NCBI RefSeq assembly: GCF_030542965.1
Contig: NZ_JAUAOA010000007.1
Span: 108,095 to 172,094, forward strand
From: Azotosporobacter soli
GTDB lineage: Bacteria > Bacillota > Negativicutes > SG130
Length of the DNA: 64,000 nt
Reading direction: 5' to 3'
This document shows, piece by piece, positions 35,444 through 44,509 of this stretch (the first letter of the stretch is position 1; every line of letters starts with the position of its first letter). The notes under the pieces were generated by a model. That model searched no databases. It saw nothing but the letters and a program-made list of their open reading frames with translations, and was not told where the DNA came from. The position numbers and the translations under genes are program-made.

Positions 35444-36220
35444 TTAATGAAAGCTGGTGACGACAGAACGTATTACCAAATGCCAGCCATCCACCAAAAC
35501 GAACAATAACAATTTGAACGGCAATGATATCATAACCGGCGGTACCATCATCATGCCCATCGCCATTAACGTACTTGCGATTACCATGTCAATCACGATA
35601 AAAGGAATATACAACAAGAAACCAAATTGGAACGCCGTTTTAAGTTCACTGATAATAAATGCCGGTATCAATACGGTTGTCGGTACATCTTCCTGTACCT
35701 CCGGTCGCGGGCCATCCGATAAATTTACAAATAGCGCCAGATCATTCTCCCGGGTCTGTTTAAACATGAACTCTCGCATCGGTTTAAGGCCTTCCGTCAT
35801 TGCGGCTTCTTGGGACAGGCTTCCCGCCAAAAAAGGCTGCAGCGCATTTGTATTCACCTGTTCGAAATAAGGCGACATCGTAAAAAAAGTAATAAACAGC
35901 GCTAATCCGACCAGAATCTGATTCGGCGGCATCTGTTGAGTGCCCATGGCGCTGCGTAAAAAAGACAATACAACTATAATTCTGGTAAAGGATGTCATCA
36001 TAATCAAAATCGACGGAGCCAGCGCCAACACAGTCAAGGTAAACAACACCTGCAAACTGAGTGCCACGTCTTTTGGTGAAGAAGCGGCTTCCACTCCGAC
36101 ATTAATATTGGGAACAGGCACAAACGGCGCTGCCTGTACAGCCTGTCCCCAACACATCAAGTAAACCAACAAAACTAAACAACTTATTTTTTTCGCGTAA
36201 TTAATCGTTTTACTCACCAT
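35444..36220 (-). CDS. fliP: Flagellar export protein FliP
   Basis: 258 residues with an N-terminal signal sequence (ISCLVLLVYLMCWGQAVQA), then the FliP core: LAPSILIMMTSFTRIIVVLS, LRSAMGTQQMPPNQILVGLA, IPAFIISELKTAFQFGFL and VLVDGWHLVIRS at the C-terminus. The ATG at 36220 (MVSKTINYAKK) overlaps the fliO end by 11 nt; the frame extends to 36247 inside fliO. Confidence 0.95.
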   Translation of the reverse strand: MVSKTINYAKKISCLVLLVYLMCWGQAVQAAPFVPVPNINVGVEAASSPKDVALSLQVLFTLTVLALAPSILIMMTSFTRIIVVLSFLRSAMGTQQMPPNQILVGLALFITFFTMSPYFEQVNTNALQPFLAGSLSQEAAMTEGLKPMREFMFKQTRENDLALFVNLSDGPRPEVQEDVPTTVLIPAFIISELKTAFQFGFLLYIPFIVIDMVIASTLMAMGMMMVPPVMISLPFKLLLFVLVDGWHLVIRSVVTSFH

Positions 36221-36803
36221 TTTTATTCTCGTGCTCCTGTTGCCCACGTTGTTGACGTGAAAAAACTTTAGGAAATCGATTCGTCATTTGCTGTAACGAT
36301 TGCAGCTGGCGTTGTAGAACATCATCAAATTCTATATTTTCAACTTGTTGCTGCGCTTCGTTTTTTAACTTCTCAACTTCCGCCGCTTCAACAATTTCAG
36401 TTAATAAGACAATAGAAGTTTCTGTCACGCCTAAAACCAAAACCTTGCCAGCGGCATCGACAATCGATACCGCTTTATTTTGCCCAAGTGGAATGGTTTG
36501 CAAGACACGATTATTGGTTATTTTAAGCCAACCACCTCCACCTGCCATACGGGCGCCTAAAAAACGCGAGGCAAAGTAAGCCATAGCCAGTACTGCCGCA
36601 AACGTCAATATCAAGGATATCACATAGGTTAAAGTAGAAAACCAAGAACTCATCCCCGTTGGTTTAGGCTCCTGATACTGCAAGTATTCGCCGCCGCTTC
36701 CCGCTGCTTCTAAGGAGCCGTTTAACATTACCAACATTATGCAAAAAGCCGCACACAAAATAATTTGGCCTATCCGTTTACCTTTATCGGCACACCCGTT
36801 CAT
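36210..36803 (-). CDS. fliO: Flagellar biosynthesis protein FliO (FliZ-like)
   Basis: 197 residues from the ATG at 36803. Hydrophobic signal-like segment near residues 15-35, a second membrane span (SLILTFAAVLAMAYFASRFL), then the FliO core ITNNRVLQTIPLGQNKAVSI and VLVLGVTETSIVLL, and a hydrophilic glutamine-rich tail. Assists FliP complex assembly. The position between cheY and fliP is that of B. subtilis fliZ (fliO). Confidence 0.88.
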   Translation of the reverse strand: MNGCADKGKRIGQIILCAAFCIMLVMLNGSLEAAGSGGEYLQYQEPKPTGMSSWFSTLTYVISLILTFAAVLAMAYFASRFLGARMAGGGGWLKITNNRVLQTIPLGQNKAVSIVDAAGKVLVLGVTETSIVLLTEIVEAAEVEKLKNEAQQQVENIEFDDVLQRQLQSLQQMTNRFPKVFSRQQRGQQEHENKNGE

Positions 36804-36804
36804 T

Positions 36805-37167
36805 TTAGCCAAGAGCTTTCCGAACGGCTTCCAAGACACGGTCAGGTTGGAACGGTTTTACGATAAAATCACGCGCTCCCGATTGGATTGCTTCGATAAC
36901 CATTGCTTGTTGGCCCATCGCACTACACATAATTACCTTAGCAGCCGGATCCAGTTTTTTAATTTCCTTGACTGCCGTAATCCCGTCCATTTCAGGCATC
37001 GTGATATCCATCGTCGTCAAATCCGGTTTCAACTCTTGGTATTTTTCAACCGCCTTTTGACCATTTTCCGCTTCCCCGACTATTTCATACCCATTCTTGC
37101 TCAAAATGTCTTTAATCATCATACGCATAAATGCTGCGTCATCTACCACAAGTACCTTTGCACCCAT
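36805..37167 (-). CDS. cheY: Chemotaxis response regulator CheY
   Basis: 120-residue stand-alone receiver domain: VLVVDDAAFMRMMIKDIL with the acidic pair, phospho-acceptor LTTMDITMPEMDG (Asp near 54), Thr/Ser position in IMCSAMGQQ and Lys in DFIVKPFQ. Binds the FliM/FliY switch. It has its own candidate promoter just upstream. Confidence 0.96.
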   Translation of the reverse strand: MGAKVLVVDDAAFMRMMIKDILSKNGYEIVGEAENGQKAVEKYQELKPDLTTMDITMPEMDGITAVKEIKKLDPAAKVIMCSAMGQQAMVIEAIQSGARDFIVKPFQPDRVLEAVRKALG

Positions 37168-37221
37168 TAATTATACATCCCCCTTTATACTGTTACTCTT
37201 TTTTATTGTTACTATAAAACC

Positions 37222-37250
37222 ATTATAAGTTTTTTCCACACTTTAATCAA
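37222..37250 (-). promoter_or_regulatory. Candidate internal sigma-A promoter before cheY
   Basis: -35 TTGATT (37245-37250), 17-nt spacer, perfect -10 TATAAT (37222-37227), in an 86-nt AT-rich gap between fliY and cheY. It would allow cheY and the downstream export and che genes to be transcribed apart from the hook-basal body genes. Confidence 0.65.
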
Positions 37251-37253
37251 TTT

Positions 37254-38369
37254 TTATTGGATCGTGTAGGCTCTTTCTAATGGACTCACGATATCCGTAA
37301 TCCGAACACCGAAGTTTTCATCAATGACCACGACTTCCCCTTTAGCAATCAACTTACCGTTTGCCAGAATATCCACCGGTTCGCCAGCCAGCTTATCAAG
37401 TTCAATAACCGATCCGGGCGATAACTCCAGTATCTCACGAATTAGTTTCCTTGTCCGGCCAAGTTCTACCGTTACCTGTAACGGAACATCCATGATCAGG
37501 TTAATATTGGTGTCGCCGCTCATCATTGGCGGCGCCATCAGTGGCGCAAACTGCACCGGCTGTACATTAACATTTTGCGGTTGCCGCTGCTGTTGCTGTG
37601 GTTGTTGATAGACCGGAGCGGCCCCTTGTTGTTGTTGTTGCTGCTGCTGTTGCTGAGGCGCCTGAGCCGCGGCTTGCGGCTGTTGGGCCGGCTCTTGCAC
37701 TCCACCCATAAGATTTCCCACCATCTCTTTCGCCACACTGAGCGGCAAGATTTGCATGATTTCACTGTCGATCAAATCTTCCACTTCCATGCGAAATGCG
37801 ACCTTAACGATATTCTCCGACATCAGCAAACTGTTGGAAATGTTGATGTCATCCGCAAAATCAACGAGCGTCACATTAGGCGGTGAAATATCAATCTTCT
37901 TTTTAAAAACAGTGGACATCGATGTGGCTACCGAACCCATCATTTGATTCATCGCCTCACCCACAGCGCTCATATACAATTCATTGAGCTGCGTTGGAGG
38001 GTTGGTTCCCTCACCGCCCATCATCAAATCCGAAATAATCAGCGAATCCTGTTCGCGAATTGCCAACAGATTTGTTCCATTTATCCCTACCGTATAGCCG
38101 ACTTCAATCACTAAGTACGGCAGCGGATACTGGCTACGGATTTCTTGCAATGTGGATATCGAGACGCGGGGCGTAGTAATCGAGACGCGCCGACCAAGCA
38201 ACACCGACAAAGAAGTCGCCGCACTCCCCATGCAAATATTGCCGATTTCGCCCAATGCATCCTGCTCAATTTCCGATAGGCTATTTGTCCCGGCATTGCT
38301 TGCTGCAGCATCAGGTTCCCCACGCAATAACGCGTCTATCTCTTCTTGGGACAGGAATCCGTCATTCAT
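37254..38369 (-). CDS. fliY: Flagellar switch protein FliY (CheC-like + FliN domains)
   Basis: 371 residues. N-terminal FliM-like peptide MNDGFLSQEEIDALLRG, a CheC-like phosphatase domain with two intact ExxN sites (LGEIGNICMGSAATSL and VGEAMNQMMGSVATSM), a glutamine-rich linker near 225-265, and a C-terminal FliN/SpoA domain (VPLQVTVELGRTRKLIREIL). Acts as CheY-P phosphatase and C-ring subunit. ATG at 38369 after GGAG (9 nt), overlapping fliM by 8 nt. Confidence 0.95.
   Translation of the reverse strand: MNDGFLSQEEIDALLRGEPDAAASNAGTNSLSEIEQDALGEIGNICMGSAATSLSVLLGRRVSITTPRVSISTLQEIRSQYPLPYLVIEVGYTVGINGTNLLAIREQDSLIISDLMMGGEGTNPPTQLNELYMSAVGEAMNQMMGSVATSMSTVFKKKIDISPPNVTLVDFADDINISNSLLMSENIVKVAFRMEVEDLIDSEIMQILPLSVAKEMVGNLMGGVQEPAQQPQAAAQAPQQQQQQQQQQGAAPVYQQPQQQQRQPQNVNVQPVQFAPLMAPPMMSGDTNINLIMDVPLQVTVELGRTRKLIREILELSPGSVIELDKLAGEPVDILANGKLIAKGEVVVIDENFGVRITDIVSPLERAYTIQ
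37626..37655 (-). repeat. CAG/CAA repeat coding ten glutamines in FliY
   Basis: Ten consecutive glutamine codons (mixed CAG and CAA) in the linker between the phosphatase and FliN domains. Further Q-rich runs flank it. Confidence 0.85.
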
Positions 38370-39363
38370 CGTTATCATCTCCTTCGGAAATCACTCCGGT
38401 AATCTGAACAGCCATTCGATTACCAGCTAAGCCAGGCTTACATTTGAATTTTTCCTTCCGCCCGACAATGAGACTCAATTCTTCTTCCGACTTTTGCTCC
38501 AGTTGCAAAACATCATTCAAGCAAAGTCCTAATAGCTCCTGCACGGTAACCGTAGCGCGTCCCAACTCAACATTCATCGGAATCAGCGTACGTTCCAGTT
38601 TCTTTTGAATGGCACTGATATGTTCAGGCAAAGACTGTCTGGCCACGGATGATGATACCCAAAACGTCGTAGTTAGCTTTGACATAATCGGTTCTAACAC
38701 GAGATAAGGAATACAAATATTGAAAAAACCTTCCGCTTGGCCAATCTTCGTTTGCAACGTAATGATAACCACCATGTCATTCGGCGGTACAATCTGCGTA
38801 AATTGAGGATTCGTCTCGATAACATCCAGGCGCGGATCAATGGCGATTACTTGTTTCCATGCCTCTTGAAGGCTTTCCATCATTTTATTGATGACCCGCT
38901 TAACAATCGCTTCCTCAATATCCGTTAAGGAACGTGGTTTCGCCGGCGGGATTCCAGGGCCGCCGAAAAGACGGTCAATGATGGCAAAAACGATATTCGG
39001 ATTTAACTCCATAATCGCATTGCCTTTCAGCGGTTTCATTTGAAACACGCTGATTACGCTCGGATTCGGCAAAGAGCGGATGAATTCTTCATAAGTAACC
39101 TGATCGACCGAGGCCACATCAATATGCACTAAGGTGCGCAAGTGCGCTGAAAAATAGGTGTTAATCAGTCGGGCAAAGTTTTCGTGCAGCATATAAAGCG
39201 TTCGGATTTGATCTTTCGAAAACTTATCCGGACGCTTGAAATCATACACTTTGATTTTACGCTGCGTCTGCTCCACTTTCATTTCTTCCGCCGATACGAC
39301 GCCTGTGGATAAAGCCGACAACAGCTCATCAATTTCCGACTGCGAAAGGACATCCCCAGCCAA
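38362..39363 (-). CDS. fliM: Flagellar motor switch protein FliM
   Basis: 333 residues. N-terminal CheY-P-binding peptide VLSQSEIDELLSAL, the middle domain with DFKRPDKFSKDQIRTLYMLH and LPNPSVISVFQMKPL, and a C-terminal SpoA domain (LGRATVTVQELLGLCLNDVL). TTG start with AGGAGAG upstream. Builds the C-ring with FliG and FliY. Confidence 0.96.
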   Translation of the reverse strand: MAGDVLSQSEIDELLSALSTGVVSAEEMKVEQTQRKIKVYDFKRPDKFSKDQIRTLYMLHENFARLINTYFSAHLRTLVHIDVASVDQVTYEEFIRSLPNPSVISVFQMKPLKGNAIMELNPNIVFAIIDRLFGGPGIPPAKPRSLTDIEEAIVKRVINKMMESLQEAWKQVIAIDPRLDVIETNPQFTQIVPPNDMVVIITLQTKIGQAEGFFNICIPYLVLEPIMSKLTTTFWVSSSVARQSLPEHISAIQKKLERTLIPMNVELGRATVTVQELLGLCLNDVLQLEQKSEEELSLIVGRKEKFKCKPGLAGNRMAVQITGVISEGDDNDE

Positions 39364-39412
39364 ACCTATCTCTCCTTTCTTTCCCGTCTATGTTATGACA
39401 CTGATTGCTACA

Positions 39413-39907
39413 TTACTGCAGTACAAAGTTCGTGATATATACCTCGTACACCTTTTCTTGGCCAAAGGCTTTGTTAATTTCATTCTTCAATAATTCTTTC
39501 AACTGATCCTGTTTCGTCGGATCAAAGTCTTCCATGCGTTGTGAACGAAGCACATAGACAACCGTGTCCATGATTTTAACTTCGTTCGGTGTCGGCGCCT
39601 TGCCGCCCGGCACCGGTTCCCCTTTATCCAGCTTCATTTCGGCAATCACGCCGACTTTCAAAAACCGACCGCTATTGGCGCCGCCAATATTTATGATTAG
39701 CCCTTCCTTGGGATCACCAATCTTAACCATGACTCCCGGATCATGTTGCTGAACCATCGTCTTCGCGCTACCGGCCCCTTTATCGCCAACAATCTTCGTC
39801 GCAATAAAATACGAAATACCGCTAGCCAACACAATACCCACCACAACCAATCCGACAATCAATAGAATCGGAGACTTTTTCTTTGCCTCTTTTTCTCCTT
39901 CCGCCAT
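39413..39907 (-). CDS. fliL: Flagellar basal body-associated protein FliL
   Basis: 164 residues: short cytoplasmic N-terminus, one membrane span (ILLIVGLVVVGIVLASGISY), then the periplasmic FliL domain ending KVYEVYITNFVLQ. Supports stator function near MotAB. Position between flbD and fliM as in Bacillus. Confidence 0.93.
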   Translation of the reverse strand: MAEGEKEAKKKSPILLIVGLVVVGIVLASGISYFIATKIVGDKGAGSAKTMVQQHDPGVMVKIGDPKEGLIINIGGANSGRFLKVGVIAEMKLDKGEPVPGGKAPTPNEVKIMDTVVYVLRSQRMEDFDPTKQDQLKELLKNEINKAFGQEKVYEVYITNFVLQ

Positions 39908-39956
39908 ATCTGCACCTCCATGTTATAATATCGCATTCCATTATTTTACATATATT

Positions 39957-40151
39957 TTACCGCATATTGCGGAAAATAGCTCGTTTATATTCTACCGTAC
40001 GGTAGACCACTTCTTTCATCGCTTCTTCTACCAGTATTTTTCGTCCAGTCGTCAGTGTAATCACAGTATCTGGGGTTTCCTCAATCGTTTCGATCAAATC
40101 AGCATTCAGGATAAATTCTTCCTTCGTTTTCAGGCGGGACAACTGTATCAT
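39957..40151 (-). CDS. flbD: FlbD/SwrD family flagellar protein
   Basis: 64 residues from the ATG at 40151 (MIQLSRLKTKEEFILNADLI), with the family motif TVITLTTGRKILVEEAMKEV. In B. subtilis the homologue SwrD raises flagellar torque. The longer frame to 40184 has no support. Usual place between flgE and fliL. Confidence 0.9.
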   Translation of the reverse strand: MIQLSRLKTKEEFILNADLIETIEETPDTVITLTTGRKILVEEAMKEVVYRTVEYKRAIFRNMR

Positions 40152-40188
40152 GTGTTTCTGCCTCCTTCTATTTCGGCTAAACAAAGGA

Positions 40189-40211
40189 CAGGGGAAGGGT
40201 TACTTCCCCTG
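40189..40211 (-). other. Stem-loop between flgE and flbD
   Basis: Perfect 9-bp stem CAGGGGAAG / CTTCCCCTG with a 5-nt loop. On the minus strand TCCTTTGTTT follows, a weak T-run. It could partly terminate or process the transcript after the abundant hook mRNA. Confidence 0.55.
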
Positions 40212-40222
40212 CATTCTTAAAA

Positions 40223-41911
40223 CTACCGTTTCAGGTTGACCAGTTCTTCGAGCATCGTATCGGATGTGGTAATTATTTTTGAATTTGCCTGGAAGCCACG
40301 TTGGGTAATGATCATATTGCTAAACTCTTGCGACAGATCGACATTCGACATTTCAAGCGCTGCCGGCGTCAATCCGCCGCGACCGCCGCTGTTTGCCTCG
40401 CCGACTTTAGCCAAACCGGAGTTGTTCGACTCGATGTAGGTATTGTTGCCCGCCTTCATCAAGCCATTGTTATTGGCAAACGTCGCCATCGCCACCTGGC
40501 CCAGTTTCTTGCGTTGATTATTGGAGAACAAGCCGGTCATGACGCCCTGGCTGTCAAACGTTACATTGTTCAAGACGCCCATGCCATAACCATCCGGAGT
40601 CATGCTGACCGTAGACGTGGTGTCCTTGCTTTGCGTGATCTTACTGCGGTCAAATGCAACCGTCATCGCATTGGCCCCCGGCACGCTGAACGACAAGGTA
40701 TTTTCGCCTGCAGCCAATGTAGCATTATCAGGTTCGGTAGCGCATCCGGCCATGATTGTCCCATCGGGTGCGACCGGCGTACCGCCAAGCGCCGTAATCG
40801 TAATGGTATTCGCCGTTTGAGCGACATCCTTGCCTTTGTAAGGAATCGTCACGCCATTCGGAAACGCCACGCCGCCCGCCAGATACGTTGCTCCGTTCCA
40901 GGTGATATTCGGAATCGTCGCCAACGTAGTATTTGTCATATCGCCGGACTCGGTAATCGCGCAACTCCAACTGGTCGTCGAAGCATTGTAGGTGAAGGTT
41001 CCTTTGAACGTCCGCAATGCATTCGTGTTGTCAAATTCAGAAAACCCTATAACTTGTGGGTCCGTACTCGTGGACAATTTCAGGTTTTTAAACGTAACAT
41101 TCTGCGTTGCATCGCCTAAAGGCCCTGGCGTCAGCGTCTGAATGGTGTTCAACGTACCGTCAGTGTTAAAGTTTAACTGCGTATACTGGTTTGTCATTGC
41201 CGGCGCCGAACTGATGCCGGCGACATCCGTCTTGCAAATCCAGGTGTTATCGCCGCTAGCGCCAGCAGCAGCTCCAACATTGACCTTGTAGTATAGCTGC
41301 GTCAACAAGTGTTTGTTGCCGAGCGAGTCGTAAATATTTTCCGAAGTCGCCGCACTGTTTCCGTTAACCGTCGAGGAATTCAAATTTCCGGCAAACGTCG
41401 CGCTGGTCGTTTGCGTCGCCGGCATCGTGGTGCCGATCGGTTTGACAAGGTTTGACAAGACGCCAGCCGTATTAATATTGCCCAGACTGTCCGCCATCCA
41501 GCCCTGTACATGAACGCCGGTACCTGGTACGACATAGTTGCCGGCCGTATCAAATTTGAAGCTGCCGTCACGCGTATAGCTGGTGTTTGAACCGTTTGAG
41601 AGAATGAAGAATCCGTCGCCGGAAATCGCCAAATCCGTCGGTACACCAGTCGATTGCAGCGCACCATCGGTAAACTGCGTATCCATGCTGGCAATGCTCA
41701 TGCCGAGGCCGACCTGCATCGGATTGGTACCGCCGAGATTGCCGTTTGGACCGGCAGCCCCTTGTAACGTTTGGCTTAGCATATCCTGAAAATTAACCCG
41801 GCCAGATTTGAAACCGGTGGTATTTACGTTGGCAATGTTATTGCCAACCGTATCCATACGCGTCTGATGGTTGCGCAATCCGGCAACACCAGAGAATAAT
41901 GAACGCATCAT
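40223..41911 (-). CDS. flgE: Flagellar hook protein FlgE
   Basis: 562 residues. N-terminal rod/hook motif MMRSLFSGVAGLRNHQTRMD, NTVGNNIANVNTTGFKSGRV-type core, and C-terminal motif SNVDLSQEFSNMIITQRGFQ followed by SKIITTSDTMLEELVNL. The centre (about residues 150-430) is Gly/Thr/Asn-rich and variable, as usual for hook proteins. Longer than the roughly 400-residue E. coli protein. SD AAGGAGG. Confidence 0.95.
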   Translation of the reverse strand: MMRSLFSGVAGLRNHQTRMDTVGNNIANVNTTGFKSGRVNFQDMLSQTLQGAAGPNGNLGGTNPMQVGLGMSIASMDTQFTDGALQSTGVPTDLAISGDGFFILSNGSNTSYTRDGSFKFDTAGNYVVPGTGVHVQGWMADSLGNINTAGVLSNLVKPIGTTMPATQTTSATFAGNLNSSTVNGNSAATSENIYDSLGNKHLLTQLYYKVNVGAAAGASGDNTWICKTDVAGISSAPAMTNQYTQLNFNTDGTLNTIQTLTPGPLGDATQNVTFKNLKLSTSTDPQVIGFSEFDNTNALRTFKGTFTYNASTTSWSCAITESGDMTNTTLATIPNITWNGATYLAGGVAFPNGVTIPYKGKDVAQTANTITITALGGTPVAPDGTIMAGCATEPDNATLAAGENTLSFSVPGANAMTVAFDRSKITQSKDTTSTVSMTPDGYGMGVLNNVTFDSQGVMTGLFSNNQRKKLGQVAMATFANNNGLMKAGNNTYIESNNSGLAKVGEANSGGRGGLTPAALEMSNVDLSQEFSNMIITQRGFQANSKIITTSDTMLEELVNLKR

Positions 41912-42001
41912 AATAAAACAACCTCCTTATTTTTAAACCTGCTGCTTCAGTCATTCCGCAGCGTCAGACTTCCTCAAAGAGGTCCAGTCTGTTTGAGCCC
42001 C

Positions 42002-42388
42002 TTACACAATCACCGCACTATCGATGTTAGTGAACACATTTTCCTTGACGCTGTCGCCATCGACCGCAGTAATGACCGTCCTGTTTTTCACTCCGACCAG
42101 AAAAGCCATTTGATTGTCCATCAATACCAATGTCTCTCTGGATCCTTTCGCTGCCGCCTTATCCACCGCACCTTCCAATTTGCGCATCTGTTCTTGGCTC
42201 AATTGAATGTTTCTGCTTTGCAGACGCTGTTGGGCATGTTGGGAAAATTCAACCTTGGCCAATTTTCCGTCCAGGACCTGTCCAAACGATGCTTGCGCAT
42301 TGCGCGTCGCCTTTGCAGTTGAGCCTGCGTAAGGACGCTGTATGGGAAGAATCGGTTGCTGCGGATACAGGATTCGTTTGTCATCCAT
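42002..42388 (-). CDS. Flagellar operon protein of the TIGR02530 type
   Basis: 128 residues: ASFGQVLDGKLAKVEFSQHA, QQRLQSRNIQLSQEQMRKLE and VLMDNQMAFLVGVKNRTVIT are typical of the small conserved protein found between flgD and flgE in Firmicutes. Its biochemical role is not known; the link to flagellar assembly comes from position. Confidence 0.85.
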   Translation of the reverse strand: MDDKRILYPQQPILPIQRPYAGSTAKATRNAQASFGQVLDGKLAKVEFSQHAQQRLQSRNIQLSQEQMRKLEGAVDKAAAKGSRETLVLMDNQMAFLVGVKNRTVITAVDGDSVKENVFTNIDSAVIV

Positions 42389-42417
42389 GACTGTACTCCT
42401 CCAATCCCACTACTCTG

Positions 42418-42987
42418 TTACGAAAGCACATTTGTTACCTGTGTCACATTGATTTCCGTTTTCGGTCCAACTCGTAACAATACGTTTCCGTCAACCATTC
42501 TAACGCCAAGCACTATTGCATTTTTAGTGGTTCCGTCGGTAGCTTTCCACTCGACTTTGTGTCCCATCATTACCGTATCTTGGTTTTCCACTTCGGTAAC
42601 TTTCCCCACATCAATCGTCGTCGTGCCAAATACGGCATCGCCTACCACCAGTTTTACTTCACCATCTACTACTTTCACTGAACTGACCGTGTCAGCCTGT
42701 TCCAGACCAGTTTTAGGATCACTCCAATGTACCATCTTGCCCAGCATGCTGTTCCCCTGGGTTATCAACGCCGACTTATTCAGATTTTGCATTTGTTCAA
42801 GACTGGAGAACTGCGCCATTTGCGCGATAAACGCGTCATTTTCCATCGGCTTTAATGGATCCTGATACTGCAGCTGCGTTACCAGCAACTTCAAAAAATC
42901 ATCTTTGCCCAATGCGCTATTGTCTCTTTTCGTTGTCACCGTTTGGTTAGTAGCAGCACTATTGGATACTCCTGTCACATCAGCCAT
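42418..42987 (-). CDS. flgD: Flagellar hook capping protein FlgD
   Basis: 189 residues. N-terminal [20 protein letters not shown] and [20 protein letters not shown] are the FlgD signature; the C-terminus is a beta domain. Caps the growing hook. Between fliK and flgE-side genes, equivalent to B. subtilis ylxG. Confidence 0.95.
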   Translation of the reverse strand: MADVTGVSNSAATNQTVTTKRDNSALGKDDFLKLLVTQLQYQDPLKPMENDAFIAQMAQFSSLEQMQNLNKSALITQGNSMLGKMVHWSDPKTGLEQADTVSSVKVVDGEVKLVVGDAVFGTTTIDVGKVTEVENQDTVMMGHKVEWKATDGTTKNAIVLGVRMVDGNVLLRVGPKTEINVTQVTNVLS

Positions 42988-43017
42988 TGCTCTTCCTCCT
43001 TCTTTTCTTCCATTCGA

Positions 43018-44466
43018 TTATACGCGATAATCCACACCATCCGCACTCTCTTCCAGCGCACGACTTAATTCATCGACGCTGTCAAAAAAGTTTTGTTCCG
43101 TCTGGTGATTTTGTTGTTGCTGAGACTTGTTTTGTTGTTGTCCATCCTGCCCTTGCTGTTTATCCGGTAAAGAGTTCCCCAAACCTGCATAGATATCAAC
43201 ACTATCCACTTTAAATCCTTGGTTTGCCAAGTCTTGTTTCAGCTGAGGCATTGAAGATTCCAACAGGTGGCGAACCTCCTGGTTATCGGTATGAAACGCA
43301 GCGCTAACATTACCGTTATCAACGGAAATGCGCAACGTCATTTCACCCAGATGTTCCGGATTAAGACGAATTACCATTTGTGTGCTGTCTTTCATCGTCA
43401 CAAGTTTTGCCTGATCGACGATCTGAGTGACCACTTGATATGGATCCTGCGTTGAAACCGGCTGTTGCATGACAACATGCGGTTGTGCGCTTGGCAGCAC
43501 AGTCTGGAAGGGTTTTGCCTGCGCGTCGAGAACGGAGAAAAACGAGTTTGCCGTTTCTGTCGGTTTGGGAGTCGCTTCTGCCGTCTTTAGCGTTTCCTGC
43601 ATCTTCGCACTCTGCTCTTGCGCATGTTCACCGCTTTGCCCGTTTGTTTGCTGTTCTTTCATCACGGGTTGCTGCGTCGTTGAAAGATTCGCTTCCTTTT
43701 TCAAACTCTGCTCTGCCGCTTCTTTACTAAGCATCGGCTTCTCTTCTACAGTGATTTTTCCCTGCAAGGCAGTTACCGTTGCCTGAACCAGATTGCTGGT
43801 CTCAGCAGTTTGCTTAGGCACTGGCGTCTGTTCGACCGCCATGTTCACCGGTTCCTTTTGCAAGTCACCTGCGTTGCCCTGTTGTTGCTCCAGCACTTCA
43901 GCCTTCTCAAGTTGTTTGCCCGCAATCTGCTTGACGTCATTTTGTTGCGCCAACGTTTTTTCGCCTTGCTTCTGGTCTACGACCTGAACAGGAACCTGCA
44001 CCTTACCGTCACTGGGTTGTAACGGTTGCTGCGCTGTTTTGCTCGGCGTTGCCGCATTCGCTTCCAGTGCAGTTTCGGAAAGCATTTGTCCCTGGGTCAG
44101 CTGCGCTTGCGCTTGTTCTGGAAGAGGGTTTTTCGCACCTTCCTGTAAAACGACAACCGTTTCAGCCGGCACTCCATTTGCCACTGCACCAACGGCGCTT
44201 GGCGTTTCAACGGTTCCAGCCGCTGCCGGGGCTTTAACTTCATTCAGCGTTGGCATAGCAACCGCCGCCATGAGCATGGACAGGACATTGACATCTTGCG
44301 CCTGCGTTTTCTCAGTCTCTGGAACATCTTCTTTGCCTTGCATTTCCTGCATCATTTTCCCAAATACCGGATTTGTCGACGCATCTGTTTCTTTTTTACT
44401 GGTCACAGCGCCTTTTGCAGGAATTGTTTTGAGTTGCATCGCTATTACCATTTGTACTTCTGCCAT
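43018..44466 (-). CDS. fliK: Flagellar hook-length control protein FliK
   Basis: 482 residues. A long, low-complexity Gln/Ala/Lys-rich ruler region makes up the first 350 residues. The C-terminal Flg_hook domain contains QMVIRLNPEHLGEMTLRISV and SMPQLKQDLANQGFKVDSVD, and a Q-rich end follows. Measures hook length and signals FlhB. SD AGGAGGTG before the ATG. Confidence 0.92.
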   Translation of the reverse strand: MAEVQMVIAMQLKTIPAKGAVTSKKETDASTNPVFGKMMQEMQGKEDVPETEKTQAQDVNVLSMLMAAVAMPTLNEVKAPAAAGTVETPSAVGAVANGVPAETVVVLQEGAKNPLPEQAQAQLTQGQMLSETALEANAATPSKTAQQPLQPSDGKVQVPVQVVDQKQGEKTLAQQNDVKQIAGKQLEKAEVLEQQQGNAGDLQKEPVNMAVEQTPVPKQTAETSNLVQATVTALQGKITVEEKPMLSKEAAEQSLKKEANLSTTQQPVMKEQQTNGQSGEHAQEQSAKMQETLKTAEATPKPTETANSFFSVLDAQAKPFQTVLPSAQPHVVMQQPVSTQDPYQVVTQIVDQAKLVTMKDSTQMVIRLNPEHLGEMTLRISVDNGNVSAAFHTDNQEVRHLLESSMPQLKQDLANQGFKVDSVDIYAGLGNSLPDKQQGQDGQQQNKSQQQQNHQTEQNFFDSVDELSRALEESADGVDYRV

Positions 44467-44509
44467 TTTTTCACCTCCTTTCTTTGCTCCTAATTTATAT
44501 GTTGACGGT

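Noticed and set aside
40301..41119. 272-codon plus-strand ORF opposite flgE
   Set aside because: Arg/His-rich product with no domain, fully antisense to a clear hook gene, no Shine-Dalgarno; a GC-bias shadow.
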